Assembly: GCA_019055375.1 (NCBI GenBank)
Contig: JAHQIW010007340.1
Coordinates: 124,001-188,000, forward strand
DNA: 64,000 nucleotides
Direction: 5' to 3'
Source: Parelaphostrongylus tenuis
Taxonomy: Eukaryota > Nematoda > Chromadorea > Rhabditida > Metastrongylidae
Shown: in pieces, positions 20,150 through 32,854 of the stretch
Numbering within the stretch: position 1 is the stretch's first letter
Layout: each line of letters starts with the position of its first letter
Notes under the pieces: model-generated
Seen by the model: only the letters and a program-made list of their open reading frames with translations
Databases searched by the model: none
What the model was told of the DNA's origin: nothing
Made by a program: the position numbers and the translations under genes

Positions 20150-20590
20150 AAGTCGAGGTTGGTAAAGTAGTGGCTTCACATTTGTGGTCTACGCAGGCTT
20201 CTGTTCGCCCGCCTCATCGGAGCCACACGCCCTACACGCAGGTCCTCGTACTGATAGTAGAGACGGGGAAACGTTGTTACAGTGAAACAACGTGAGATTA
20301 TGGTTTTCACGTTCTCATCATTCTATCCCAGTCAATGGCATACGGCTGTTATCCAGACAATGCACCGTACATCACCTTACATCAAGACATTACACCTTAC
20401 ACCTTACCTTACAGCCGTATGCTGTCGACTGGAAAAGAGTGGTGAAAACCTGAGAACCACAATTTTACGTTGTTTTACCGTAACAACGATTCCCCGTTCC
20501 TACCACCAAGAGTGGGACCTGCGGGACGCGTATGGCTGTGATGAAGCGGCCGAGACCACCGAAACGTACGTAAGCCACTAATGTATCAAT
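20150..20590. mobile_element. Palindromic element, second hammerhead family (H5)
   Basis: Long imperfect palindrome: GTAGTGGCTTCACA and AGCCACTA ends, GAGACGGGGAAACGTTGTTAC mirrored by GTAACAACGATTCCCCGTTCC, and CGTATGCTGTCGACTGG mirrored by CCAGTCAATGGCATACGG. The right arm holds the decayed hammerhead; the left arm, read on the minus strand, has stem I and CCGATGA but no GAAA. Confidence 0.62.
20532..20578 (+). ncRNA. Decayed hammerhead motif, second family, element H5
   Basis: Stem I TGGCT 20533-20537 pairs perfectly with AGCCA 20573-20577. The core reads GTGATGA (20538-20544), so invariant C3 is G. Stem II retains 3 pairs around CCGAGA. GAAA (20561-20564) and an 8-base palindromic stem III (ACGTACGT) with a GTA triplet follow. 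The C3 change predicts inactivity. Confidence 0.5.
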
Positions 20591-20599
20591 CTTGAGATG

Positions 20600-21290
20600 G
20601 CTCAAAAATTCTTCCTGACATTACCCAAAAGTACTTGTAACGGTCTAAAGTCAGAAAAACAACGAATTGTTTACGAAAATGCGACTGCATAGCGCATACG
20701 GTGTCATTTAATGGAGATAGAGGCAATTCTCGCCTGTTATCAAGTGAGAAATGGCTGATAAAACACTTTCGCTCTCCTAGGCTATGCCCACCACAGCATC
20801 TGCGTTAAATAAAGTGCTGACTGATTACAAGGAATTTAGGAAAAAAATCTTGTTTACCAAAATAAACCATCAGGAAAAAGTCATGACACCTGTAGGTGTT
20901 ATCTCCGCTACCTCCACCACTTCATTGTGACCTCTAAGAGTGCCATTCGTTACGAAAGTGTTCTTACTGCGTACTTGACATTAGCGTAAATCATGTTTCT
21001 ATAAGACGTAATCGCTTCTTCTATGATGTATTGATTCAGCTGCAAAATGAAATTGAACGATCAGCTCGAAGAGGGAAGGATTGCAGAGATCTGCGAAGAA
21101 AGTTAGGTATCAAATGAGTATTTCTGGCGGGTCCTCTTTCTACGTATACAGCGGATCGATATGATCCAATTCTAAGCTATTCCTCAGATTACTTGAAAAA
21201 TTGTGCCAAATACAGCTGAGTACTTTAGTCAAGAAGTTCGCAGTGCATCATCTTAACCAAAAAGCTTACAATCGTCCAGGTGGAAAGCAT
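20600..21290. other. Gene-free stretch
   Basis: No open frame, splice-linked exon or known repeat could be supported. Confidence 0.4.
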
Positions 21291-21295
21291 TAATC

Positions 21296-22150
21296 ACCTG
21301 TCGTTCCGTCGATCGTCGAGTGACTCGAGCGGACACCAGTAAAACATCAAGTTTCCTTATCATGTGCAAAAGCAGTCCAGTGGGCCGTCCTCGCTGCTCG
21401 CTACATTAAATCTTTTTTGAAGATTTTTGTTAAGAAGTCGGACCATCGGGTTGGTTGCTTCACCGTGGTGCGTTTGACATCACGAGGAGCCACTCGGTAA
21501 AGGCTCTCGTTTATCGGTTCTCGTTAAACTGCATTACATATTCGGCCCACCTTATCTTCGATAAACTGGCGTGTAGAACGCCATACGTGACTTGCGATCG
21601 TTGACACCGGTTACAGCTTCTGATCTTTTGTCTCTTTTGAAAGATTCGGGATGCTCCTAGCACTGACCTTCAGACTGCCGTTCGATAACGCTGAATGAAC
21701 TTTCATTCAGGTGACGTGACGACAAGCTTCCTGATGCTCAAGTCAAAGCAGTGATAATCGTTGTGGATGCGGTGTCACGTATTCTTTGTTCTCTTCGTTA
21801 CATTCCCGATCCTCTTGAAAGCTCGCTAAGCCGAACGCATCCTCTGGGTGAACATCAAGTTTAGCCGCTTATCATATCGACTCTGGGGACCCAACCAGGT
21901 GTGACTGGAGCACACTCAGAGATCATTCCTTTGAGCGTATATGGGCATGAAAAACCAATCCTTTTCTCATTTACATCATTTTTTTTTTCAACATTCAGTC
22001 GAAAAGCAGTCTTTCCACAAAGATTCGAAGTTGATCATTATGTGTTCCACCTAGTTGATGCTTGGTGTAATGAGAACGATTTTATCGGCAAAACAAGGAG
22101 GTTTTTATTGTCGGCGTTCGATTTCCACTTTCATATTGTCTCATTATAAA
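21296..22150 (-). mobile_element. RTE-type retrotransposon, 3' end copy
   Basis: It matches the 49-kb copy: GAGTGACTCGAG near the 3' end, GCAGTCCAGTGGG, and a motif C relic where ADD has become ADK (about 22095-22055). The segment between about 21700 and 22050 is rearranged. Confidence 0.65.
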
Positions 22151-22775
22151 GTTCGCATTACGTTCTCAAGTGTAGACATGCGGAAGAGCGTTGGTGTTTG
22201 GGTCGAACTTTGCTTCCCTATAACCTTAATTACTAACCATTCCAATGTCGCCCGCCCCTCTCTATTACCCCTATCGAAAGAAAATGAGGTTAGCGAAAAG
22301 ATTGCTACACCTGCGAAAACTGCCACATCAGAGCTTGAAAATAAATTTATTATGCAGTAGAAAGGAAGTGAACTGTAATTACTGATCATGGGAAACACAC
22401 CTTACGTTTATAAACGAACGTCCAAGCGATTTGCAAATTTAATGAAAGAAAATCTTGTATAAAAAAGAAGGCAGCGTTGACCATGTCCGCGTCTTTCAAA
22501 AGCCGTCGAGCATAGCAGTTAAAACACAACTACATTCGGAGTCACAAGTGAGTCGTAAATTCATTGATAAGGGAGTGTTATTTGAGCTAGTCGTGTGATC
22601 ATAATAGTTCAAATTAGAATGGAAAACACGTGGAAGAGAGGAGTAAACGTTCTTCTGGCTCACATGAAGCGACTAATGTGAACATCTTATACGACATGAA
22701 GTATTCAAGTCAATTATACCATCACCATAGGAGACCCATAGAAGAAAAAACATGCCATAAAGTTGGAAAAAGAAG

Positions 22776-23216
22776 ATGAAAAGACAAAATACGATGAGGT
22801 ATGTGAAGATGGACCATCAGATTATACAACTATGCGAGAATTTTGTTGTGAACGATGTGAAACCACAGAAGAATGCTCATGGTAGAGTTCAGTGCACAGC
22901 CTATTTACCACAGCACTCATCATACCTGAAGTTTTTCTGTTTGTTGCAAAAAAGCTTTCCAAATTTATTAATCACCTTATCAATAAAGAATCGTACCATA
23001 CCATATCTAAGTCTCACCTATAACGGTTCTGCCATATCAAATATCACAACGAAACTAGTTACATTGAAACGCGAAAAATCGTTGCTTCTACTGACACTGC
23101 ATAATATTGACATTTATTTCAATATCATTGGCAGGTACGACATCTTTTTTTTTCAATTGCGAGAAAAGGGCAATGTCGTCAATTCAGAAGTCACATGTCT
23201 CTTACGCTTTTGTTAA
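22776..23216 (+). other. Unrecognised 146-codon open frame in AT-rich DNA
   Basis: It starts at an ATG and stays open for 146 codons, but residue use (Ile, Leu, Asn, Lys, Phe) only mirrors AT-rich DNA. It has no motif I recognise and no obvious splice partners. Probably not a gene. Confidence 0.15.
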
Positions 23217-23219
23217 TAA

Positions 23220-23765
23220 TGTCATACTTATGCGGCGAAATAACTGTTTTTGAGACGTCACGTATTTGTAGTGTATTTGAGAAAAATTCAGCTATGAGTG
23301 AGCGAATGCAGTTTTGTCACAATTAGAACTTAAGTTGAAAAAAAATCGTTTGTGTAAAACTGGTACTCATATCATTTCTGTGAACGGTTTCGGCAAAACT
23401 AAGTAGGAAAGGCTATTGAACGTTTGTTTCCAATGAAGTTGAGACGAGAGAATGTTAACACAAGAGCTCAGAAAGAGACAGTGAAGCTCGAAAAAGAAGA
23501 TTAAATATAACCAGTAACTCGCTCACCGTTTTTCAAGGTAGCGGTTAAGTCTCCTTTCAATAGCTTAAGGCCTCACACCAAAGTGGCCGCGGAGTGCAAT
23601 TGTCATAATACAACATGAGATTCATTATCAAGCGGAACCACTTATGCTGCGAAGGCATAGAGAATCGCGATAGTACATTCACCATTGAAACTCCCTCACA
23701 AAGGGTTTAACAATGCACTCGTTGTGTTTTTTACCAGAATAGCAGGAAAGGATAAAGGATAAAGC
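23220..23765. other. Gene-free stretch
   Basis: AT-rich; nothing recognised. Confidence 0.4.
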
Positions 23766-23767
23766 TC

Positions 23768-24045
23768 TCAGCGTTGATCAATCCCTGAGGAATGCGCCAT
23801 GCATTCGACTTCAATTTTTAACTTCGTTTGAGGTGATTGAATGCATATCCGGCCTTTACAATGACTCGCGGTGGCCTCCCGCTGAACCGAGTCAGTGCTG
23901 CCTATCCTCCCAGACAAGTTTGAGACCCTTCTGGTACCAATTTACCGACCCCGGAGGGATGAATGGCTTGGTGAGCCATGAGCGCGAGATCCAACCATTG
24001 ACCTCGTGTGCGACGCAGGGCACCTCTAACCACTGCGCCACATGC
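23768..24045 (-). repeat. tRNA-derived SINE, copy 8 (best preserved)
   Basis: The minus strand gives box A TGGCGCAGTGGTTAGAGG, box B close to GGTTCGATCTC, CTCACCAAGCCATTCATCCC, CGCGAGTCATTGTAAAGGCC and the tail TGCATGGCGCATTCCTCAGG. It is a good query for the family. Confidence 0.75.
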
Positions 24046-24699
24046 GCTCTTATTATTGGGTATACTTAGGCAATAATAACAATCATTCACTTTTACCACT
24101 AACTATTAATCTAAGAAGACTGAGTGGCTCGTGGAAATTCGACCTCAGGCGGGAGCTGAACCGAAGAGTCGGCAGTCGAAGAATAGGTGGTTGCAAAGCC
24201 TCGGTGGTGTAGTGGTTAGAGCACGCGTCCCCGGATAGCAAGAAAGACCGTACCAAAAATATGAGGTCTAGTCTGCCCTCTTTGCGCGGGCATACTTCAT
24301 TTTCAATCCAAGCACACAATATGTAGACGATTAAATAGTTCCCTGTTGCTCGGTGAAAGTACTCGATGATGAACTGGGATGTAAGTAATTCGGAAAAGAC
24401 GTTAGACAATGGATGTTTGTTTTGAGAAACCGGTGCTGTCGCAATTCCACTTTTTTCTATTTTTGTTGTTCAGCAATACGACGTATCATTCTAATGATTA
24501 TCACGTTACTGATCAAAGGACATTTCGCCGCAATACTGTGGCCAAAATACTGGGCGACATTTTCCATGAAGCAGTTGGTAATTTGTTAAAGACATTTTTA
24601 ATACAGAAAGCTAAATTACATTGCGATGGCCAATCTCACGGGAAATGTAATCAAATAAACATAGTGTTCAGTATATCATTATATGGTTCATGTCCATTA

Positions 24700-25545
24700 C
24701 AAGGCGACATATGAATATTTGACCCCACTTGCAAGACAAGAACTTTTCATAGGAATGTTGATGATCATTCGAAAGCTTCAATCTCTGGTTAGCGCGGTGC
24801 GTAGCCGGCTTTTCGAAGCGCCCTTTTATAACGCTGTAAAATCCAGAATAAAAATGTGTCTTACATGACCACACGTTTTTTTCTTACCTCTCCTATATTT
24901 TGCTGGACAGAACTCCTTTTTCGGAAAGCTAGCACATTTCAATAGCGCAAGTGACAAGAAACTCAAACATGTGTTTTGCTTTTTGGAAAAATCCTTTTTG
25001 TAGCGCTGTTGGAGTAAGAGAAAATTTATGTTTTACATATCGTCTGGCAGAGCTCTTTCTTTAGACTATTAGTAATCATTCGATAGCATTTTCTGGAAAA
25101 ACCGTCTCATTGTATGTAGTGTAACAGGGAAAGTAAAATTGATTCACATATGCGATCGTGAGTTTTTTGGACAATTCACGGGCCACAGGGTGGGGCGGCG
25201 AAGGGATTGGGGCGTTGATCAATAGATTTTCTCGTAAGAAAGTGCGATGTTTGTTAGTCAATTAAGTTTTGCTTCTACGCCTAAAAAAACTCCAGATGAA
25301 CGTATGACTCTGTTACTATAACATTTTCTCTACACGTTCATGTGATTCTCGTGATTTCACCAAAGTAATAGTTGAATTGTGCGACCAATGTGAAACATAA
25401 TTTATCTTGAATTATACAGCGTCATTAAAAGGTCTTTCGAAAGACCTGCTACCTATCGCGCTAGCCAAAGATTTAGGCTTTCGATTGATTACTAACGCGT
25501 CTATGAAAATTTTTGTGCAGTGAATGGGATAATGGACAAGAAGGC
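24700..25545. mobile_element. Long palindromic fold-back element, copy 5
   Basis: Left arm has ACAAGAACTTTTCATAGGAATG and CATTCGAAAGCTTCAATCTC; right arm ends GTGCAGTGAATGGGATAATG. Confidence 0.5.
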
Positions 25546-25549
25546 ATGA

Positions 25550-27865
25550 TTTAAAATCAATGATTCTTTGACTATTACGTAAAGTTGACGTGGAAGCTGC
25601 TAAAATCTTTAAATTTCTCCCTAGAAGCCTTTTGCCAGTTATTTATAGCACCCATAATAGAGTTGTTGCTTCTTGAATCCAAAAAGTCTCTTGACCTCTT
25701 TGACTAGACTCCTAGTTTATACAGTAGAGGAGCAAAGATTTTGTTCTCCAATGTGTTGATGGAGTTCTCTGTTGTCGATCCTACTTTCCATACTTGATGA
25801 AGTCCAATTTCGTTCTCGACTTCTGGGAAATATTAGATCTGAGTAATTTTGAAGTAAAATATTAGGTTGTTGCATATGTTTCGGCAGTAGTACAATGAAC
25901 ACCCCACTTTATAGGTCACAAGTACTTTTGCAGCATGACTGTGGCCTCGTTCAGTTGCGCATTTTCTTGCGAACATTTTGATGTACAACTTACCCACACT
26001 TTATTTAAGGCGGAGCTGTGTGTGAACCAATTCGCTTGCTATTCATGCATGAATGACGCAGTTTCACCTGTTTAACTTCTTTTTCCTAAACGTTTGTCCG
26101 CACTTGGATTTAAGGATATCTGGGAATTAAGAAACATTTTTTGAGTAATCCGCTGAATTTCCTCAATCGCTTACAAAAGTCCCAAGGTGGAACTTTGAAT
26201 ATTGTCATCTAATTCCCAGCTAGTGGTAAAACTTAAGGAACGACTTCATATTATTTTTGGGAAAACGTACTTACTTTGATTGATAGAGTGAAGTCTCTTG
26301 CTTACGACGGAATTTCCTAAATTCTTAAATGTTTGAATTAGCCAAAAAACATTAGTTATTGAAAAACCTGTTTGTACTCTACGTGCTAAAAATGCCTACA
26401 TTAGAGAGTGGTAGTGAAAAAGATCATGACAGAAACGATTTTTTTTGTGTTGTCAGAAAGAGAGAAGAGGAGCGAATTGTTAGAATAGTCACGGCAAATG
26501 GCCGTCTCCAATGACTACTATACAATATCGCTAAGAAAAGTCGTTTCAGCGTAAATAAATTGACGTTTAACATGACCGTTGTTTCCGAGGAAGTCCGGGC
26601 TGCTGTTTTGCACCAATAAATCATCAAAAGAAATTTACGGCAATTGTTCATCTACCACCAGCCAATACAGAATGCTAGTTTGTTCATAATCACGTATATG
26701 ACCACTCTGTGTCTACAACACAACATCGCACAACTTTATAGGACCTCTTCCAGCAGCGTAGAATAAGTTTACTTAAGCGTGAACACGGTATATTCCGTGT
26801 CTTTCGTGACAAATATATTATTTTTGAAATGTTAAGACCATTTTGGTTTCTGAAAAAATAACACCTACAAGGAAAACTTACGGTTAGGCAAAGAGGTCCA
26901 CTAGGTAAGCACAGGGTACGAAAACATAAGATTTCACATTCAAGTAAGACTTAGACCGAAAAAATTGTCACGTATGAATCTGAAAACTTTTATAAGAGCT
27001 CCATAAAACTAATCATAAGTATCAAACTTTCGAATGATCACTTATCCGTTTTGCTTGACAAGCTGTGATCTTCTACCAAACCCTCGCCCATCGCCAGATG
27101 CATCACAGAAAGCATTGAAACAATAAAGATACTTTACTCTAAACACAACTCCACCTGAAGATCTCTGGACAAGTGCTTTCAATTAGCAAGAATCTCGTCG
27201 AATTAGTCTTATAAATAACCAAAAGCAGTCAGTTCTTTTCGAAAAATTCGTTCTACTCATAAAATCTATGCAGCGATATTTGTAAGAGCTTAAAGACTGC
27301 ATGAAAGAGTTGGAAAAGATGTGATGACATGAGGGCTGACAAAGGATTATGTGATAGTGAAAATATAACTAGAAAATGCGTAAGCTTTTCATGAACAAAA
27401 CAATGTTAACCCTCCATTAGTTCTACAATGTAATACTCGATTTTATTTTACCCCAATACAATCACTTATTTGATCAATCAGACAACACCTGGAAAGTATT
27501 TACAAACGGTGTTAGAGTTTTCTTTAGCCCTAGTAAATAAGTCGTGTACTCTGAGTTTTGTTGGACCAATTATCCATAACACATGCCTTTGTAAACGAAG
27601 TGCACGTGTTGCGGTGTTCTTAGGTGTCCAGTAAAACAAACACACATCGTAGTTAGTTAATGCTGCACAACAAAACCCAAGTCTGACGGAAATGGAAGAT
27701 CACTAACGGGAATCATTGGGATAGTCAAAGATTCGGTGAATTGGAAGTCTCCGTAAGTCATTTCAGGTCATCTAGCAATAAAAGGCGAGAATATGGAAAT
27801 TATAAGAGCTAGGTTTTCAGTAAGCAGTACGCTAGAGGAGAGAAATCTCGGTGCTTGTATGTTAC
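25550..27865. other. Gene-free stretch
   Basis: Apart from a relic of the short palindromic element near 25945-26100, nothing was recognised. Two short minus-strand open frames (25717-25902, 26424-26651) have no motif. Confidence 0.4.
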
Positions 27866-27867
27866 AC

Positions 27868-28736
27868 GGCAATAAATGAATATTCGATCTCACTCGCTGA
27901 ACAAGAATTTTTCGTAGGAGTGTTAGTGATCATTCGAAATCTCAAATTTCTGCCTAGAACAGAAATAGCCAGTTTTTGAGAAGACCTTTTTATAACACCA
28001 CGGCATTCAAAATATAATTATGTTTTTACATTCTCCTCCATTTTCATTTTTCTCACGCGCAGTATGCGCGTGAAGCACGAAAATCATACGAACGTATAGA
28101 GAAAATCTCGTAGTATCTGGGCCAATCGTTTTATATGGAGTATCCTTCATAGCAGAGAAGAAATTCTCAATTGAACTTGCACCCTACATGTTTGAAGAGT
28201 TAGGGCATCGATTGATCCCCCGCCCCTAGCCCGCGGCTTGGCCAGTAAACGAGCCCGCCAAATATGTGAGACTCAATCTTAATTTGCCCTGCTACACTGC
28301 AATAAAACGATATCTCCAGAAAATAATTACAGCGCTGGAATCACTGAAACTTACACCATCGAATGATTACTGGTGTAAAGAAAGAGCTGTGTTCGGCGGA
28401 TTGTGAAACACAAATGCTTTCTTACAAATGTCCTTATCTCAAAATTTGCTTTAAAAAGTACCCACATTTTGGAGTTCTTCGGAACTTCACCATCAAAAAA
28501 GTACTATCAGTCTAAGGAAGAAGTTCTATCCAGCAAAATATTGACAAGATGAGGAAAAAATGCGCGGTCGTGTGAAACATAATTTCATTCTGGATTTTAC
28601 GGCGCTATAAAATGATCTTATGAAAAACACCTATAAACGGCTCTAGCCAGAGATATGAGCATTTGAATGATTGCTAATACTACTAAGAAAATTCTTGTCC
28701 AGCGAATAAGGTCGAATATTCATTTATCGCTGTCTG

Positions 28737-28740
<4 letters not shown>
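27868..28740. mobile_element. Long palindromic fold-back element, copy 6
   Basis: Outer ends GGCAATAAATGAATATTCG and mirror CGAATATTCATTTATCGC; a TATA microsatellite follows at once at 28738. Confidence 0.58.
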
Positions 28741-28775
<35 letters not shown>

Positions 28776-28780
28776 TGTAT
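28738..28780. repeat. (TA)n microsatellite
   Basis: About 20 TA dinucleotides with one CAT interruption, adjoining a fold-back element. Confidence 0.8.
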
Positions 28781-28784
28781 ACCA

Positions 28785-29795
28785 AAATTTCTTTCTGATG
28801 GAAGTATAAGTGAATCGCCTGGAATTATGGGAAGGGTAAACCTCATTATTTTGTGACTTTTCTGAAAGTGCAGGAATTTGAAAAATCCAAACATTATGAT
28901 TTTTGATGGCACCCACTCAGAGGAATAACACCAACGAGGAGGATGCTAGATGATTATCGAATCAAATCACAGAAGATCTGGTTTGATAGACTTAGTGGTT
29001 TTAGCGAAAGCCAGAGAGATAATGCGAAATGCGTTGTTTGCTTATTACATAGCATAGACAGTGGGTGACGATCTCTCCATTGGAGGTTTTGATGGGCAGG
29101 CTACTTTGATGGGTAATAGTCTACCTCAAAAGCTAATTTCTTAAAGGACATGTTGAGAAGAAAAAAAGAGGAAAAAGTGGTTTGAGACTTTGGAAAGTGA
29201 TTAATCTTGCTCGTGATGAAAAATCAAAATATACTTGAGTGAGAATGCTGATTTATATGACCTTTTTGAAGTCGTGCGTTTCGTTAATGTTTCGATTGCA
29301 TGAAGCAAACTTAAATACAACATATGAATCAATATTTCTCATTTTAATCTTGAAATGTCAGTAATGTATTAGACGTACAAATATGACTCTATCGTTCAAT
29401 TATTTTCGCTGTAATAATAATGAAAACAGAGGCATGCAAATTCTTTTTTCTGTTGCTCAAGTACTTTAGAAACGCTATTGAATGCTTTTTATGTGCAAAA
29501 TATTACATGTCACGGTTACCCAGGACTTCGTGGATGATGACTTCTTTACTGTAAGAACGTCATTTTTTGAATTTGCATATTTGTAATTCGAATTCGAATT
29601 TGGTACATTCAGGTGATGACCTTACGGTGCAAGGTCAGGAGATTAAGGCGGGTAAGATAAATCCTTTCAAAACCTCCCATATCAGCTCTTTTATAATATT
29701 TCCAATCGGTTTTGCAACATAACGCCAAGCGTTATCATTCAGCAAAATTGTAAAGTTCATGCCGCTTTAGTTTTTGATACGATTTTTCCAATGAA
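28785..29795. other. Gene-free stretch
   Basis: AT-rich; nothing recognised. Confidence 0.4.
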
Positions 29796-29799
29796 ATTG

Positions 29800-30050
29800 C
29801 ATTACGCAAAGTCGTCCAATTGCGCATTTTCTTTGCATCATTTCGATTTACAACTTAACTCTACATGCTTTGAGATGGAGCTCGCTCTAAGCTCCATTAA
29901 TCTTGTGCGTCGCTTCACCAGCATTTTTCCCTACACGCCATTCGTTCATAAGTTGCAGACGAATTTGTTCCAACAACAACTCCATCTTGAAGTAATTATA
30001 GGCAAGTTGTATACCAGAATGTTTGCAAGAAAACTGAGCAATTGAACGAT
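29800..30050. mobile_element. Short palindromic element
   Basis: CCAATTGCGCATTTTCTTTGC and TACAACTTAACTC at the left mirror AAGTTGTATACC and GCAAGAAAACTGAGCAATTG at the right. Related fragments lie at about 25945-26100 and 32560-32710. Confidence 0.55.
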
Positions 30051-30054
30051 ACCA

Positions 30055-31200
30055 AACATAACGGCTGAAACATATCTGTGCACCTAATAATTCGATTGCC
30101 GTTGTGTCGTGGAGTATTTTATTACTCTAACCGCACGAGTAACAAAAACCTTCCAAAACTGAATATGACATCGGTAACAACGAAATTCATAAAGTACTTT
30201 AGCACAGGAAAATTTATCGCTGCTGATTAAACTGGTTCGTTAATCAGTGAGTCAGTAAAACTTCAGTGAGTTACGATGCTCAGATGTCGACGAATTGGGA
30301 AATTAGTTCACATACTTGCGAAGGCTCGTTGAACTTAATAAAGAGCTAACTGCATCACCCTTCATATCCACTATACATGACAATTTGAATCGCTAATTAT
30401 CAGTGTTAGAATGATGCTCACCATAATTTTCAATGCTGTGCTGATTCTTTACTTGGAAAGTTTTTTCATAGTGTTCAGTGTTGAGCAAACTGGTTAAGTA
30501 TGCCTCCATTCAGTCTTCGATATTGATCTATTATGAATTCGAATGAAGGTGTAGAATTCATTCCAGATTGGGTGATTAGTTGAATCTATGGAAAACTAAC
30601 TCGCAGATATTACTGCTTGTTAGTTACGACGAAGTATTCAGCCAGGAGAGGTTCGTAATACCAAAGAAGTGTTAAGAGTGAATCTAAAGCAGAAAGAAGC
30701 CTGGTAACCTATGACGACGCTCTCAACTAGTGGGTGATTATGCAAAAAAATGTAATCGATTGAAGTGTCCTTTACTAAGCGTGCTCAGTAAGGTTCTGGT
30801 TCAACGGCAAATCAGATATTATTCGTACTTACTAGAGTTATAACAAAATCAAGTCATGCCATACTATTCTTATTCACAACCCGACCATTAGCGGCAAAAG
30901 GTGCTATCAAGGTGAGCATAATTAACTGATAAGTTCAGAGGAAGAACATGGTTCCAAAGCTCCTTGCATGTACGTTACGATCCCTAAACATTAATTGCTA
31001 CTACGTCAGGAACCACGTTACAAAAAGGATTAGAATGCTAGAACTAGAAGTTCTGAGATCCTGAGAGCAAAAAAAAAAGTGTTGTGAAAACGGATCAGGA
31101 AAGTGCCAAAAAATTATCAAAAACAATAATATGATGTCAGTTCAAGATTTAACTGCCTCAGGATTTGCAACAACTTATGAATTTTAAAATTTTGACAAGA
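30055..31200. other. Gene-free stretch
   Basis: AT-rich; nothing recognised. Confidence 0.4.
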
Positions 31201-31229
31201 CTTTCGAGAAAAGCTATCAAAGACTTACA

Positions 31230-31445
31230 ATGTCAACCCCGTTAGAACCCTGCGAGAACCCTATGTATGTATCATGGACAAGTCGCCCCAACGAGCCAGG
31301 GTTTTCTACGGCGCATTCACACAGCAAAGGAAATGTGGGAAATTATCAGGTAGACGCAAGTTCAAAGCGAACACTACCACCACTAAATGATGAATTATCA
31401 CTAAAGAGACCCTACGAGGGCTTTTTTAACCCAAAGAATACCTAA
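31230..31445 (+). CDS. Candidate small protein or first exon, 71 aa, unrecognised
   Basis: It opens with a true ATG (MSTPLEPCENPMYVSW) and has even, GC-richer codon composition than its AT-rich surroundings. A possible donor (CAG|GTAGAC) follows codon 40; reading through gives 71 residues ending NPKNT. I found no downstream exon on the plus strand before unc-38 ends. It may be chance, a relic, or a lone exon. Confidence 0.25.
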   Translation: MSTPLEPCENPMYVSWTSRPNEPGFSTAHSHSKGNVGNYQVDASSKRTLPPLNDELSLKRPYEGFFNPKNT

Positions 31446-32047
31446 ATGTCGGAGAACCTCCTATTTTGCAACTAGAAAAACCACATATTTCCGAGAGTAA
31501 CATTCTACCAGCTGATACATAACATTTTTCACACTTCCATCTTTTTTTATGAGAATTTTTGGAAATATATGGTGAAATTTTAATGTTAGACAAATTTTGC
31601 ATTACAAACAAGTGTAACACTGGAGGAACTCATGAAGGCGTATTCAAGTGAGAAGACCGCCCAGTTTTCTTGAAAACTCTTTTTATATCTCAGGATTTTT
31701 ATGAAATGCAGTCACGCTGTGTAGAACGTATTCGTGTTTCCTTTTCACTTTTGCCCAGCTGAGCTTTTTCACTAGACTATTAGCAATCATTCGATGGTTT
31801 GGGAAAGCCTGATTACAATACTAAGCTTTTATTATAGAAAGGTCTTCATAGCGCGCTGTAATAACTGGAAAAACGACTACGTTGTGCTTTTGGAATAGGT
31901 AGCCCCGTAGACTTAACTTCACTTCGAATTGATTGGTACTTATATGGTGAAATTTCAGCTTTAGGGGCCACTTAATCGCAATGCAGAGATCACAATCAAA
32001 GCCTAAGGTGTTACTAAAATTTTTCTTTTAAAAGAAGCATATGAGTA

Positions 32048-32310
32048 GGTGTGGCGCAGTGGTCAAAGGTGCTCTGCAACACAAATTGATCAATCGGCTC
32101 GAACCCCGCTTAAGGCTCATCACGCCTTTCATCCTTTCATGATCGGTGAAATGATACCAGACTTGTCTGGGAGGACAGCAACACTCACTCGATACATCGA
32201 TAGGACACCGCGAGTCATTGTAAAGGACAGATATGAATTCAATCACCTCGAACGAAGCTAAAAATTCAAGACGTATGGACGGCCCATCCCTTAGGAATTG
32301 ATCACTGCTG
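32048..32310 (+). repeat. tRNA-derived SINE, copy 9
   Basis: Head GTGTGGCGCAGTGGTC, body TTGTCTGGGAGGACAGCA and CACCGCGAGTCATTGTAAAG. Confidence 0.7.
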
Positions 32311-32854
32311 AGAGCTTTCCTATCATATGGCCCAAGAAAATCCCTACTTTCCACTGCGACGGTTGCATCCCTTGGAGAGCAGCGCAATTAAAACTCTAAT
32401 TGCATGTTACCATGGACCATATTGTAGAAGTTGTGATTCCAAAACACACTATTTTCAATGTATAACTTTTATAAGGAGCTCATATAGAGAGGATTCTAGC
32501 GCATATTCGAACTAAGCCTTGATATATCACGCAGTCAATAATTTGAAGAGACTTCTGCAATTTTGGGTGCCGCTTCACTAGCAATTTCCCTTAAGCGCCA
32601 TTCATGCATAAGTACCAAGTGAATTCACTCCCACTACAGCTCTATCTCAAAGAAAAGAAGGAAAGTTGTATTCCAAAATGCCCGCAAGAAAATGCCTAAA
32701 CGAACAACACAAGATCATTTAATTTTAATTACTTGTGGTAAATAAATTTGGCGTTTATTGCTTTATAGCCAAAATTTATGGATCGACCTAATAGCTTTTC
32801 ATAAGGTTTTCAATCTTGAGCTCATGCAGAAATTAAGGATTACACTCCTAAGAG

